From positions 1-64,000 of the forward strand of contig JADKFV010000012.1 of NCBI GenBank assembly GCA_016717325.1: DNA of 64,000 nucleotides, given 5' to 3'. The translations under genes were made by a program, and so were the position numbers. Origin of the DNA: Bacteroidota bacterium (GTDB lineage Bacteria; Bacteroidota; Bacteroidia; AKYH767-A; OLB10). Below the pieces are notes generated by a model. The model ran no database searches and was not told where the DNA came from. It saw nothing but the letters and a program-made list of their open reading frames with translations. Shown piece after piece: positions 48,405-56,977 of the stretch; positions within the stretch are counted from its first letter, which is position 1; each line of letters opens with the position of its first letter.

Positions 48405-49553
48405 TTACATTTCCTGAATTATCATTTCGGCAGCTTCTGCACCTATCAAGCTGCCGATGGCAATGCCCATACCGCCCATCCTTACTGCGCAGTATGTTCG
48501 TTTGGTTAATGGCTTTACTATGCTCGATTTCGAATTGCCAAGTCCCATAATGCCACTCCAGCGTTGTTCAATTTCATATTTATGATTTGGCAAAATGGTA
48601 TTTTTCAAAATTTCTTCAAGCCGGTTTTGGATCAACTCTGTAAGCCCAAACTCAGTGGTGGCTTCTTCTGCAAAATTCAAATTTCGACCTCCGCCAAATA
48701 GCACTCGCTTGCCGATGTTTCGAAAATAATAATATCCCTTATCGTAATGGAAACATCCTTCGAAAGGCAGATTCGCAATTTCATTTGTAATAAGCACTTG
48801 TGCGCGGGCGGCCTGCACATCGAGTTGTGGCAATATTGTTTTTGCAAAGCCATTATTGCAAAAAATTATTTTTTTTGCCTCGAAATAAAATCCATCATTG
48901 CAATGTACCATCACAGAATTTTCTGCTTCTTCCCACTTTTCTATTTCTATTCCATTGAAAATTGATACTCCAAGATTTCGCACTTTTTCTAAAAGTGATT
49001 CCATCATTAATCCTGTATCTATTTGGCCTTCGCATTTATTCCAAATTAAATGTGATACTCCATCGAAACCAAATTTAGAAATCTTTTCATCCGTCAAAGT
49101 GTATGTGCTTTCCACATTTGTAATATCCTTAAATTCAATGTTGAAGTTTTCAATAGCGCTTTCACATTGTTGAAATAAAAAATTATCATCGGGAGTGAAT
49201 AATTCGTAACCGCCCAATTCGTGATAGCCAATATTTTTATCGCCTAAAGTTTTACGCAAAAGTTTCAAACCCTTGTATCGCTTCTGTACCAATGCAAAAA
49301 CCTCATCGCTTTTTCGGTTTGTCATATCGTCCAGCAACTCCGAAACGCTTCCAAAGCAAGCAAAGCCGGCATTGCGAGTGCTTGCACCATAAGGTAAAAA
49401 CGATCGTTCAACTATTACAACTTTTAATAAAGGTGATTGCGTTTTTATATGTAATGCTGTGCTTAGCCCTACTATTCCACTACCAATAATTGCCACATCA
49501 ATATTTTTAAAATATTGATCGTACTCCCAAAAACTTAATCGCGGATTTATCAT
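48405..49553 (-). CDS. FAD-dependent oxidoreductase, DAO family
   Basis: 382 residues. N-terminal FAD-binding motif VAIIGSGIVGLSTALHI (about residues 20-36), VERSFLPYGASTRNAGFACFGS, and a C-terminal second contact (GGMGIAIGSLIGAEAAEMI). Glycine oxidase/D-amino acid oxidase superfamily; the amine substrate cannot be told. Residues 1-17 (MINPRLSFWEYDQYFKN) are a short extension common to the Bacteroidota members. Convergent with the DUF3467 gene, 9 bases apart. Confidence 0.88.
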   Translation of the reverse strand: MINPRLSFWEYDQYFKNIDVAIIGSGIVGLSTALHIKTQSPLLKVVIVERSFLPYGASTRNAGFACFGSVSELLDDMTNRKSDEVFALVQKRYKGLKLLRKTLGDKNIGYHELGGYELFTPDDNFLFQQCESAIENFNIEFKDITNVESTYTLTDEKISKFGFDGVSHLIWNKCEGQIDTGLMMESLLEKVRNLGVSIFNGIEIEKWEEAENSVMVHCNDGFYFEAKKIIFCNNGFAKTILPQLDVQAARAQVLITNEIANLPFEGCFHYDKGYYYFRNIGKRVLFGGGRNLNFAEEATTEFGLTELIQNRLEEILKNTILPNHKYEIEQRWSGIMGLGNSKSSIVKPLTKRTYCAVRMGGMGIAIGSLIGAEAAEMIIQEM

Positions 49554-49680
49554 TCACAAAATAAATTGAATGACGAAAGTAAGAAAAGCTGTATAGAAAT
49601 TATAACTTTGGAATGAGGGGATAAGAATTAAATATAGAATTAGTTAGTTGATTTTTTTTGTTTGGTTAATTTTTGACGCC

Positions 49681-49879
49681 AATACCCCCAACCCCCTACA
49701 AGGGGGCTTAATACAAATCCGATTGGATTATTTAGGTGCATTTGTTTTTTGTAAAGTTTGAAGAAAATACCCCCAAACCCCCTACGAGGGGGCTTAATAA
49801 AAATACGTTTGTCTTAGTTGGGTGCATTGTTTTAATTTATAATTTGATGCCAATACCCCCAAACCCCCTACAAGGGGGC
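49681..49879. repeat. Three GC-rich palindromic repeats in direct orientation
   Basis: Copies at 49681-49707, 49766-49793 and 49852-49879, spaced 85 and 86 bases. Each starts AATACCCCCAA and ends CCCCCTACAAGGGGGC (copy 2 has TACGAG), so the second half is a small palindrome. The stretches between copies are also related (TTAATA...GGTGCATT). The third copy ends 2 bases before the DUF559 stop codon. REP-like and very GC-rich compared with the surroundings. Confidence 0.9.
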
Positions 49880-49881
49880 AT

Positions 49882-50307
49882 TCAACGCACGTGGCTACTT
49901 GGTTCATTGTCACTTTTTTGTTCCCGTTTTTTAATTTCAAATTCAATTGTATTCAACACATTTGAAATTTCATTCAAAACTTCTTCGTTTGCAAATCTAA
50001 TAACTTCTATTTTCAGCTCATCGAGTTTTTTTGTTCTTTCAATATCATACTCAGCTTGCATTGTTTCACTATGTATATCCCCATCTATTTCTATTCCAAG
50101 TTTTAATTGGTGACAATAAAAATCCAAAATAAAATTTGAAATAGGATGTTGTCTCCTAAATTTAAATCCACTCATTGTATTGCCTGATAAAACTTTCCAT
50201 AGTGCTTCTTCGGCAGGTGTTTGGTTTTTGCGCAATTCCTTAGCCATGCGAAAATGAATTGGCTTAGCTCCATTATACATGGTATAAAATTGCTTTTTAT
50301 TTTCCAT
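49882..50307 (-). CDS. DUF559 endonuclease-like protein
   Basis: 141 residues. DUF559 belongs to the Vsr/PD-(D/E)XK nuclease superfamily: PAEEALWKVLSG (residues 31-42), GFKFRRQHPISNFILDFYC, LKLGIEIDGDIHSE (about 69-81, catalytic-type EIDG..H) and YDIERTKKLDELKIEVIRF. The N-terminus KKQFYTMYNGAKPIHFRMA is typical of the Bacteroidota forms. The gene is bounded by GC-rich repeats, three direct copies on its 3' side and one inverted copy on its 5' side, as if gene and repeats move or spread together. Whether it is active as a nuclease is not known. Confidence 0.87.
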   Translation of the reverse strand: MENKKQFYTMYNGAKPIHFRMAKELRKNQTPAEEALWKVLSGNTMSGFKFRRQHPISNFILDFYCHQLKLGIEIDGDIHSETMQAEYDIERTKKLDELKIEVIRFANEEVLNEISNVLNTIEFEIKKREQKSDNEPSSHVR

Positions 50308-50365
50308 TATTAATATTATTACTCCAAATAAAACATACTATTAACCGACAACTGTATTGCATTTA

Positions 50366-50392
50366 GCCCCCTTGTAGGGGGTTGGGGGTATT
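50366..50392. repeat. GC-rich palindromic repeat, inverted copy
   Basis: The reverse complement of this 27-nt stretch is identical to the copy at 49681-49707 (AATACCCCCAA at the right end on the minus strand). Together with 49852-49879 it brackets the DUF559 gene in inverted orientation. Its last two bases overlap the stop codon of the next T9SS gene (50391-50393). Confidence 0.9.
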
Positions 50393-51935
50393 ACTCCCGC
50401 ATCACCACCAAATTTCTACTCATAAAATAACCCCCACTTTCTATTCTCATATTGTAAACACCATTTGCAAGTTTTGGTAATTTTATACTCTGCTCATTAC
50501 TCCAAGGCGGTAAGCCTTGAGTGTATAGTTGTTTGCCGTTTACATCATACAATTTTAAAATACCACTTTTATTTTGAGGTAGTATATACCCTATGTTAAC
50601 AATATAATTTACAACAGGATTAGGATAAACCCGAAAACGAAAATCGTGTTGGCCGTTTTCTGTTAGGCTTGTTGAGGAGAGGCACGGACAACCCAAACTT
50701 GTATCACACCCTAAATAATAATTTGGGTGGTTTACATGGTTAAAAAACAGAAATGTTGGGCTTAATAATGAGTGCTGTAAAACATTACATGATACTCCAA
50801 AACTATCGGGTGAATCTATAACATTGAAATAAATTGTGGTGCTAGTTGAACTAATATAAATTTTACCGTTTGCACCAAGATACATATTTGCAAAATCTGT
50901 ATAGCCTCCCATAAAAAACGTATCATAATCTGCAACATATTGGCGACTTGCTTGTATTGATGCCGAAAGCAAATCGAATTGGGAAATGCGAAAATATTTT
51001 GCTGTGTAAAGGTATCTTGAATTTGATGAAAAAGACAAACCAGTCCCCGGAAATGTGTCATTCAAATCAAAATGAAAAGAATTTGTAAAGAGTCCTGTGC
51101 ATCTATCAAAATCAAAAATTCGTAAATCGCGCAAAGATGGATAGTTTGAGTTTCCTGTTTGTGTAGTCACAATATAAGCAAATTTTTTTCCATCGGGCGA
51201 AAAGCACATAGGCTGTGTATAACCATTATGATGCAATGGCACATTCAAATGTTGTGTATCCAATTGTGCAATACCAGTGGGTGTGAGTAAAATTTTAATT
51301 GCAATATCGCTGCTATCGCGAAGTGTAACTATCCACCAGTCACGACCATTGGCATGCTTACATGCGTGTATTCCAAACAAAATAGTGTCTTGAAATGCAA
51401 TCAAGTTTTTTTGCGTTACCACACCCTTCCCATTATTTTGTTTCATATCAATAATGGAATAATATAATTCAACCGAGTTTGATTCCAAAGGCTCACTTGT
51501 TTGATGAAATAATATATACACATTATTTGAATCGGGAAAAGGCAATGCAATTTGCATGCTAGGAGGAGGGAATCCATAATCGCTATATACAGTACTAAAT
51601 ATACTTGGACTAAGGCCACTACCATTAATCATTGTATCGCCTGTTGCATCGGCTATCCAACCCCCATTGCTATAAAATAAAATATTGCCAAGCGAATCGG
51701 AGATGTTTGCTTGTGTTGCCCTAAATTTCATAAGGCGTGATGTACCAGTAATAGAATAATTTGTTTTTGAGAACTGCAATGTGGCATCGGCCGATGGACT
51801 GTAAGGTAAATATGGTGCATCAAGATAACCAAGCAGCCAGTTATGATTTAGCCCTTGCGCAAGCAATGCAGAACTTGCTTGACACAAAAATAAAATACCA
51901 AATAAAAATTTTATTTTTTTTATAATCTTAGGCAT
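50391..51935 (-). CDS. T9SS type A sorting domain protein
   Basis: 514 residues, intact. Signal peptide IKFLFGILFLCQASSALLAQ. The body looks like a beta-propeller found in secreted Bacteroidota proteins: NWLLGYLDAPYLPYSPSAD, SDSLGNILFYSNGGWIAD, FDFDRCTGLFTNSFHF, LSFSSNSRYLYTAKY. After CPCLSS comes a type A sorting domain: FRVYPNPVVNYIVNIGYI ... LKLYDVNGKQLYTQ ... LANGVYNMRIESGGYFMSRNLVVM. Exported by T9SS; function unknown. Its 3' end touches the inverted repeat of the DUF559 element, which may have inserted at the stop codon. Confidence 0.9.
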   Translation of the reverse strand: MPKIIKKIKFLFGILFLCQASSALLAQGLNHNWLLGYLDAPYLPYSPSADATLQFSKTNYSITGTSRLMKFRATQANISDSLGNILFYSNGGWIADATGDTMINGSGLSPSIFSTVYSDYGFPPPSMQIALPFPDSNNVYILFHQTSEPLESNSVELYYSIIDMKQNNGKGVVTQKNLIAFQDTILFGIHACKHANGRDWWIVTLRDSSDIAIKILLTPTGIAQLDTQHLNVPLHHNGYTQPMCFSPDGKKFAYIVTTQTGNSNYPSLRDLRIFDFDRCTGLFTNSFHFDLNDTFPGTGLSFSSNSRYLYTAKYFRISQFDLLSASIQASRQYVADYDTFFMGGYTDFANMYLGANGKIYISSTSTTIYFNVIDSPDSFGVSCNVLQHSLLSPTFLFFNHVNHPNYYLGCDTSLGCPCLSSTSLTENGQHDFRFRVYPNPVVNYIVNIGYILPQNKSGILKLYDVNGKQLYTQGLPPWSNEQSIKLPKLANGVYNMRIESGGYFMSRNLVVMRE

Positions 51936-52141
51936 TTAGGATTTATCCAAAGATACAAAAGTAGAAATGACAAAAGCATACTTTTTTTTGATAGAAGGAA
52001 AAAAAAGAAGTGGGTTACATATCGGCCAATTTATATAAAGCCGTTACCTAAAGAAGGTTCACTGTTTTTGATTTTTTTTGCAACCTTAAAGCGGCAAGCA
52101 AGATTTCACCTACCAATTGTATGGCATAAAAAAGACAAAAA

Positions 52142-52378
52142 TCAGCTAAGGCACTGAGTCAGCTTCGAATAGCTCATGATGGCTTCGATACTTGATTGTT
52201 TGGGTGTGGCAATACATTCGTCAAGAATATCGAATGCGGCTTTTATCTCTTCGTATTCATCGCGTACAACAACGTCAATGTCAATAGCATTTTGAACCAA
52301 TACGGTTTCGGCCATTGCAGTTTCGTTAAAATAGTAAAGGATAAGATTGTCTGTGGTAGAAATTTTGCTCATATGCAT
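52142..52378 (-). CDS. Small acidic protein downstream of the ECF sigma gene
   Basis: 78 residues from ATG 52378 (MHMSKISTTDNLILYYFNE) or 76 from 52372. The longer frame back to 52435 would run through the terminator region and is disfavoured. It is acidic, all-helical in appearance (ETAMAETVLVQNAIDIDVVVRDEYEEIKAAFDILDE). Small genes of this type follow the Bacteroidota sigma factor gene often and resemble the cytoplasmic part of anti-sigma-like proteins, but no membrane segment is present and I assign no function. A terminator hairpin separates it from the sigma gene. Confidence 0.6.
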   Translation of the reverse strand: MHMSKISTTDNLILYYFNETAMAETVLVQNAIDIDVVVRDEYEEIKAAFDILDECIATPKQSSIEAIMSYSKLTQCLS

Positions 52379-52433
52379 TTTTAAAAGGTTATGCCAATCT
52401 AACGACAATCTTTTTGGCATATTGTAAAGCATC

Positions 52434-52461
52434 AAAAAAAAACCCGAAATAAATTTCGGGC
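52434..52461 (-). terminator. Intrinsic terminator after the ECF sigma gene
   Basis: CCCGAAA at 52443-52449 and TTTCGGG at 52454-52460 make a 7-bp stem with a 4-nt loop. On the minus strand the stem runs into nine Ts (52442-52434), a standard terminator 47 bases after the sigma gene's stop. The small gene downstream must depend on read-through or its own promoter. Confidence 0.88.
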
Positions 52462-52507
52462 ATTCTTGCGCAAACTATTCTTGCTATATTTCTTATATTC
52501 TGAGTGC

Positions 52508-53104
52508 TTATTTCTCCAGCATCAGTTTTTTATCTTCTATAATTTTTCGCAGATTAATCAGTGCATACCGCATACGGCCCAATGCAGTATTGATACTCAC
52601 ATTGGTTGTTTCGGCAATTTCCTTAAAACTCATGTCTTTGTAATGCCGCATTATCACCACATCGCGTTGGTCTTCGGGCAATTCATCAATCAGCAGTTTA
52701 ACCTGATTAAGAATTTGGTCTTGCACCATTTTGTCCTCCACATTGTCATCGGTTAGTCGAAGCGTGTCCATAATACTGTACTCTTCAGTATCGTGTACCA
52801 TTTGCATACGCTTTTGCTTGCGGAAATAGTCTATCACCAGATTATGCGCTATTCGCAAAACCCAGGGCAAAAATTTCCCTTCTTCCTGATAGTTGCCACC
52901 CCTTAAAGTGTTAATCACCTTGATAAAGGTATCCTGAAAAAGGTCATCGGCAAGGTCCCGGTTTTTCACCAAAAGATAAATGGTGGAAAAAATCTTGCGC
53001 TTGTGTCTTTCAATCAAGTTGCGCAATGCATCATCACTACCTTTGAGGTACTGTTGAATAAGTTCGTTGTCTGTAAGCGGATTAAACTGCATACTACTTC
53101 CCAT
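52508..53104 (-). CDS. RNA polymerase sigma factor, ECF (sigma-70) family
   Basis: 198 residues. Region 2: LTDNELIQQYLKGSDDALRNLIERHKRKIFSTIY and LVKNRDLADDLFQDTFIKVINTLRGG, FLPWVLRIAHNLVIDYFRKQKR. Region 4: LPEDQRDVVIMRHYKDMSFKEIAETTNVSINTALGRMRYALINLRK. This is the widespread Bacteroidota ECF factor close to those tied to cell-envelope functions. No anti-sigma gene with a membrane segment is adjacent. It is followed by a terminator. Target promoters are unknown. Confidence 0.93.
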   Translation of the reverse strand: MGSSMQFNPLTDNELIQQYLKGSDDALRNLIERHKRKIFSTIYLLVKNRDLADDLFQDTFIKVINTLRGGNYQEEGKFLPWVLRIAHNLVIDYFRKQKRMQMVHDTEEYSIMDTLRLTDDNVEDKMVQDQILNQVKLLIDELPEDQRDVVIMRHYKDMSFKEIAETTNVSINTALGRMRYALINLRKIIEDKKLMLEK

Positions 53105-53329
53105 TAATTGTTGGTTTAAAATGTTTAAACTAAAAAAATACTAATGGTAAATTCTATCTATCGGCAGCTTTGTTTTTAAAAATTTGGTAGTTATGAAAGT
53201 TTTAAACGAAGTTAATTTTTACTTATTGTGTGAACTTTCAAATTATTTATACAAATGAATTCTATTTTCTGATATAAAGCAATTATTATACCCTTTTCTC
53301 CTAAAAAATTAACTAAGATTTAAAGGATG

Positions 53330-56300
53330 TTAACGTACTATACTTACTATACCTTGTTTGTAGTGCCGTTTTCCTATCACATCTTTTATTCTTATAATGT
53401 ACACATAATTGCCTTCGGGCAAAGGCTTTCCATTGGTATCGTAGCCATTCCAGGCAAAATCTTTGTTCAATGTGCCATAAACTTCTTGCCCTAACCGATT
53501 GAAAATGCTAATCGAAAATTCTTTCACTCCCTCGCTATAAACTTTTAACAATTCATTCAAATCATCTTTGTTTGGTGTAAACGAATTTGGTATAAACAAT
53601 GTGAAAAAAGGTTTTATGATAACAGTAATTTCTGTTGAATCGACACACCCACCAGCACTCATTGTGTACAATGTAACTATATAGGTACCAGTATCCCCAT
53701 AAACATGTTCAATGTTTCCACATCCATTGAAAAAAGTACCATCACCAAAATCGATATAGCATGAATCGGCATAAGGTGACACATTTAAAAATTGAATATT
53801 GGGCTGCAGTATTGTTGTAATATTTGGATCGGCTTCGAGCACAGCAGTAGGTTCTTGCGTTACATTAATGTAATTATTCACCACACTCGATGCCGAACAT
53901 CCGTTGGGTGAGGTAACAGTTAATGTAACATTATATAAACCCGATGCAGCATATGTATAGTTTGGATTTGCCAAAGTTGATGTATCGCTATTGCCAAAAT
54001 CCCAAACATAAGTGGAGCCGGGTGGCGCTGTTGAGCTATCGGTAAACGATACAGACAAGGGCGGGCATCCTATCAAAGTATCGGCACCGAATTTCACCTT
54101 GGGTGCATCTTGTATTGTAACGGTAACTGTATCCGTATCGGCAGGGCACCCATTTGCCGAAGTGATTAATTGAACAATGTAAGTTCCTACGGCATTATAT
54201 ATAACATTATTGACTATTGCATTAGTGCTGGTAAGTGGAGATGCTGCAGCGCCAAAGGTCCAATTGATACTTGCTCCTGGTACAAGTGGTCCCGCAAGCG
54301 AAAAATCAAAATCGTTGTTGGCAATGCATTGGGTAAAATTATTTCCTACAAGGCTAATATTGGCAGGTTGATTTGCTGTTACTGTAATTTGAACAGTATC
54401 ATTAGCCGTGCATAATAAATTGCTTGTAGTTAAAATATAATTTTGAACAATAGCCGCTGCGCCCGTATTAGTAAGGTTAACGGTAGGCTGAGAAACAGTA
54501 GCAGAACTTAATCCAATAGCTGGCGACCAATTATAAGTAATACCTGGCACAGCAGGAGCACCTATTGTAACCGAATCGCCCGAGCAATAGGTTTTGTCAA
54601 TTCCAACAAAAGCAAAAGGAGTTAAACCTGAATATATAGTATCGGCAATAGAGTCGTTGCAGGAATTAAAACTCATAAGCAGTGAAACAACATGCACACC
54701 TGTAGTTGGCCAATCAAGCACATATGGCCCTGCTCCGCTTCCACTCAAAATGTTTGCGCCCGAAAAATTCCAATTAAAAATTGCTCCCGGAGTAGTTCCT
54801 GTATAAGTTACCGTAACAGTTTCTCCTGTACATAAAGTATCATCGCTTAATGAGAATGAAGCATCCGGTCCGGGCATTACATATACAGTGTCTTTGGTAA
54901 TAGATGAGGTGCATCCGTTTTCTGTTACAGAAAGTGTAATTTGTTTAAGCCCGCTACTTACCCAGGTAATATTATGTGGACCTTGAACTGTGCCACCGGG
55001 CAAAGCATTACCTCCGGCAAAATTCCAATTGTAAACAGCTGCAACCGTTCCAGTTCCGGTATAGTTAAGTGTAATGGTGTTGTTTGTGCAAGTGCTATCA
55101 GGCAAAGTAAATGTTGATGTTGGTTTGTCGGAAATTACAATGGTATGATATAGAATTGTAGACAGGCAACCGCCTGCACTAACGGTGAGCGAGATACTAT
55201 CTGTTTGAGCAGTTGGCCATGTAATTAAAACGGTATCATTTCCATTTCCTCCTGCCGAAAAACCGTTGCCAAAATTCCAGAAAAAAGTTGCACCCGGAAT
55301 AACGGTTCCAGTATACGTCACCAACAAAGTATCACCTGTGCAGGCAGTGGCAGGTAAAGAAAAACTTGCAACAGGCGGGGCACTTACAACAACTGTCTTT
55401 GTAATGGTATCGCTGGTGCATCCATTTTCAGTAACGTATAAGGTGATAGTTTTACTGCCCACAGTTGGCCAGTCCAAAGTATATGGTCCTTGCCCTGTTC
55501 CCGAAGTTACGTTTGCCCCGCTAAAATTCCAGGTATAAGTTGCGCCTGGTGTTGCTGTACCAACATATACCGCACTGGTAGATTGCCCAATACAAATGGT
55601 AGTATCTGTCAAAATAAAATCGGCCGTGGGCTTTTCTTTCACAACTACCGGCACTGATGTAACATGAGAACAACCCGATGATGCATTGCTCACCACTAAT
55701 GAAGTCATATAAGTGCCCGGTGCTATGTAAGTTTGTGCGGGAGGATTGGCGCCTGCAAAAGTGTTTCCATTACCAAAGACCCAATTGTAATTTGTTGACC
55801 CAACACTACTATCAACAATACTGGTAGTAAGTGTGCCACACCCTATAGAGTTTGTTAAGGAATAACTTGGAAAAGGTGCCATTTCGAAAGTACCGCCAAA
55901 ACTTATAGTGAAACCTACTCCCGGCAAAAAGGAAGTATTATTCAAGTGTATTACATAAGTATTGCCTGCGGTAACAATTGCCGATTGACAGATGTGTCCA
56001 ATATTTCCGCAAGGAGTTGTAGATGTATCTTGAATTCCGGTCGATTGTCCACCGGGTGGAACATAAGTATAATTGCATGCAATAGAAACTCCCGGGCAAC
56101 CGCCAGTAATATCAAGTACTTCCCAATCGAGGTTTATAGCTCCGCTTGGGGTCGCCAGCCATTCGAGTGTACCAGTTTTTCCGACATCGAATTTGTAATA
56201 AATATCATTCAAAGCTCCAAAACCGTAACAAGTTAAAAATGCACCTGAGTTGGCAAAGCCCGGGGCACCAAGTGTTGTAAAAGATTGTTTGTTACAAAGT

Positions 56301-56839
56301 TGAATAGCGTTTGTACAGGAATCGCCTACATTAGGCGCATATGCTGGTGGATTATCGGCAGATGTAATGCAAATTGTAAAATCACCATCCGATGTTAAAG
56401 CTGTAACCTCGAACCACACCTGAGTGCCAACAGGAAACGATTGATTAATAATGGCAGTACCATTTAAGGTTGCCGATGCATTGCAAGCCAATGGTATATT
56501 TCCTGCACATCCGCCTGTAGGTATAGTTAATGCCAGTGTTTGAGCAGGCGTTCCTCCGCTTGGCGAAACAGCAATTAGATTGTTGGTGCCGGTTGTGATA
56601 TAAGTGAACCAAACTTCGTTACCTCCTGTAGGCTGATTGCAAGTATTAGGAGTGATAGCATCGGGGGTGGCGTTTGCATTTGATGCATTAATGCATACCT
56701 GCCCGCTTTGGGGAACAACTATTGGGGTTGCGAGATAACACTCATCATTTATAGGTTGAGCTATTGCCGAAACATGAATGAGAATTAAACCGAAAAAGCA
56801 ACAGACGCTTTTTATTAATTGTTGTTTTATTTTTTTCAA
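53330..56839 (-). CDS. PKD-repeat protein with T9SS type B sorting domain
   Basis: 1169 residues, intact. Signal peptide ending VSAIAQ, then an N-terminal beta domain (INDECYLATPIVVPQSG, EVWFTYITTGTNNLIAV), a second related domain (DSCTNAIQLCNKQSF), and at least seven PKD-like repeats from about residue 330 to 1070, with VYNWNFAGGN, TYTWNFSG, FFWNFGNGFS, SINWTFGAA, TYVWDFGNSDTS. C-terminal type B (gliding-motility-associated) domain: LFIPNSFTPNKDDLNELLKVYS ... FSISIFNRLGQEVY ... FAWNGYDTNGKPLPEGNYVYIIRIKD. Probably an adhesin kept at the surface through a PorP/SprF-type partner such as the one at 19800-20723. Confidence 0.94.
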   Translation of the reverse strand: MKKIKQQLIKSVCCFFGLILIHVSAIAQPINDECYLATPIVVPQSGQVCINASNANATPDAITPNTCNQPTGGNEVWFTYITTGTNNLIAVSPSGGTPAQTLALTIPTGGCAGNIPLACNASATLNGTAIINQSFPVGTQVWFEVTALTSDGDFTICITSADNPPAYAPNVGDSCTNAIQLCNKQSFTTLGAPGFANSGAFLTCYGFGALNDIYYKFDVGKTGTLEWLATPSGAINLDWEVLDITGGCPGVSIACNYTYVPPGGQSTGIQDTSTTPCGNIGHICQSAIVTAGNTYVIHLNNTSFLPGVGFTISFGGTFEMAPFPSYSLTNSIGCGTLTTSIVDSSVGSTNYNWVFGNGNTFAGANPPAQTYIAPGTYMTSLVVSNASSGCSHVTSVPVVVKEKPTADFILTDTTICIGQSTSAVYVGTATPGATYTWNFSGANVTSGTGQGPYTLDWPTVGSKTITLYVTENGCTSDTITKTVVVSAPPVASFSLPATACTGDTLLVTYTGTVIPGATFFWNFGNGFSAGGNGNDTVLITWPTAQTDSISLTVSAGGCLSTILYHTIVISDKPTSTFTLPDSTCTNNTITLNYTGTGTVAAVYNWNFAGGNALPGGTVQGPHNITWVSSGLKQITLSVTENGCTSSITKDTVYVMPGPDASFSLSDDTLCTGETVTVTYTGTTPGAIFNWNFSGANILSGSGAGPYVLDWPTTGVHVVSLLMSFNSCNDSIADTIYSGLTPFAFVGIDKTYCSGDSVTIGAPAVPGITYNWSPAIGLSSATVSQPTVNLTNTGAAAIVQNYILTTSNLLCTANDTVQITVTANQPANISLVGNNFTQCIANNDFDFSLAGPLVPGASINWTFGAAASPLTSTNAIVNNVIYNAVGTYIVQLITSANGCPADTDTVTVTIQDAPKVKFGADTLIGCPPLSVSFTDSSTAPPGSTYVWDFGNSDTSTLANPNYTYAASGLYNVTLTVTSPNGCSASSVVNNYINVTQEPTAVLEADPNITTILQPNIQFLNVSPYADSCYIDFGDGTFFNGCGNIEHVYGDTGTYIVTLYTMSAGGCVDSTEITVIIKPFFTLFIPNSFTPNKDDLNELLKVYSEGVKEFSISIFNRLGQEVYGTLNKDFAWNGYDTNGKPLPEGNYVYIIRIKDVIGKRHYKQGIVSIVR

Positions 56840-56977
56840 GACAGAATTTTTACAAGATTTATTTTGCTAAAATAGTAGTATAGAAATTAAGCATAACAGA
56901 TTACCAATTATTTTCACCTGTGTTCATTGTGCATTAATCTTATTACATACATTTGGCTCACAAAATTAATTTTTATT

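Noticed and set aside
49681..49879. CRISPR array (28-base repeats about 58 bases apart)
   Set aside because: Spacers are related to each other, repeats also occur inverted at 50366-50392, and there are no cas genes.
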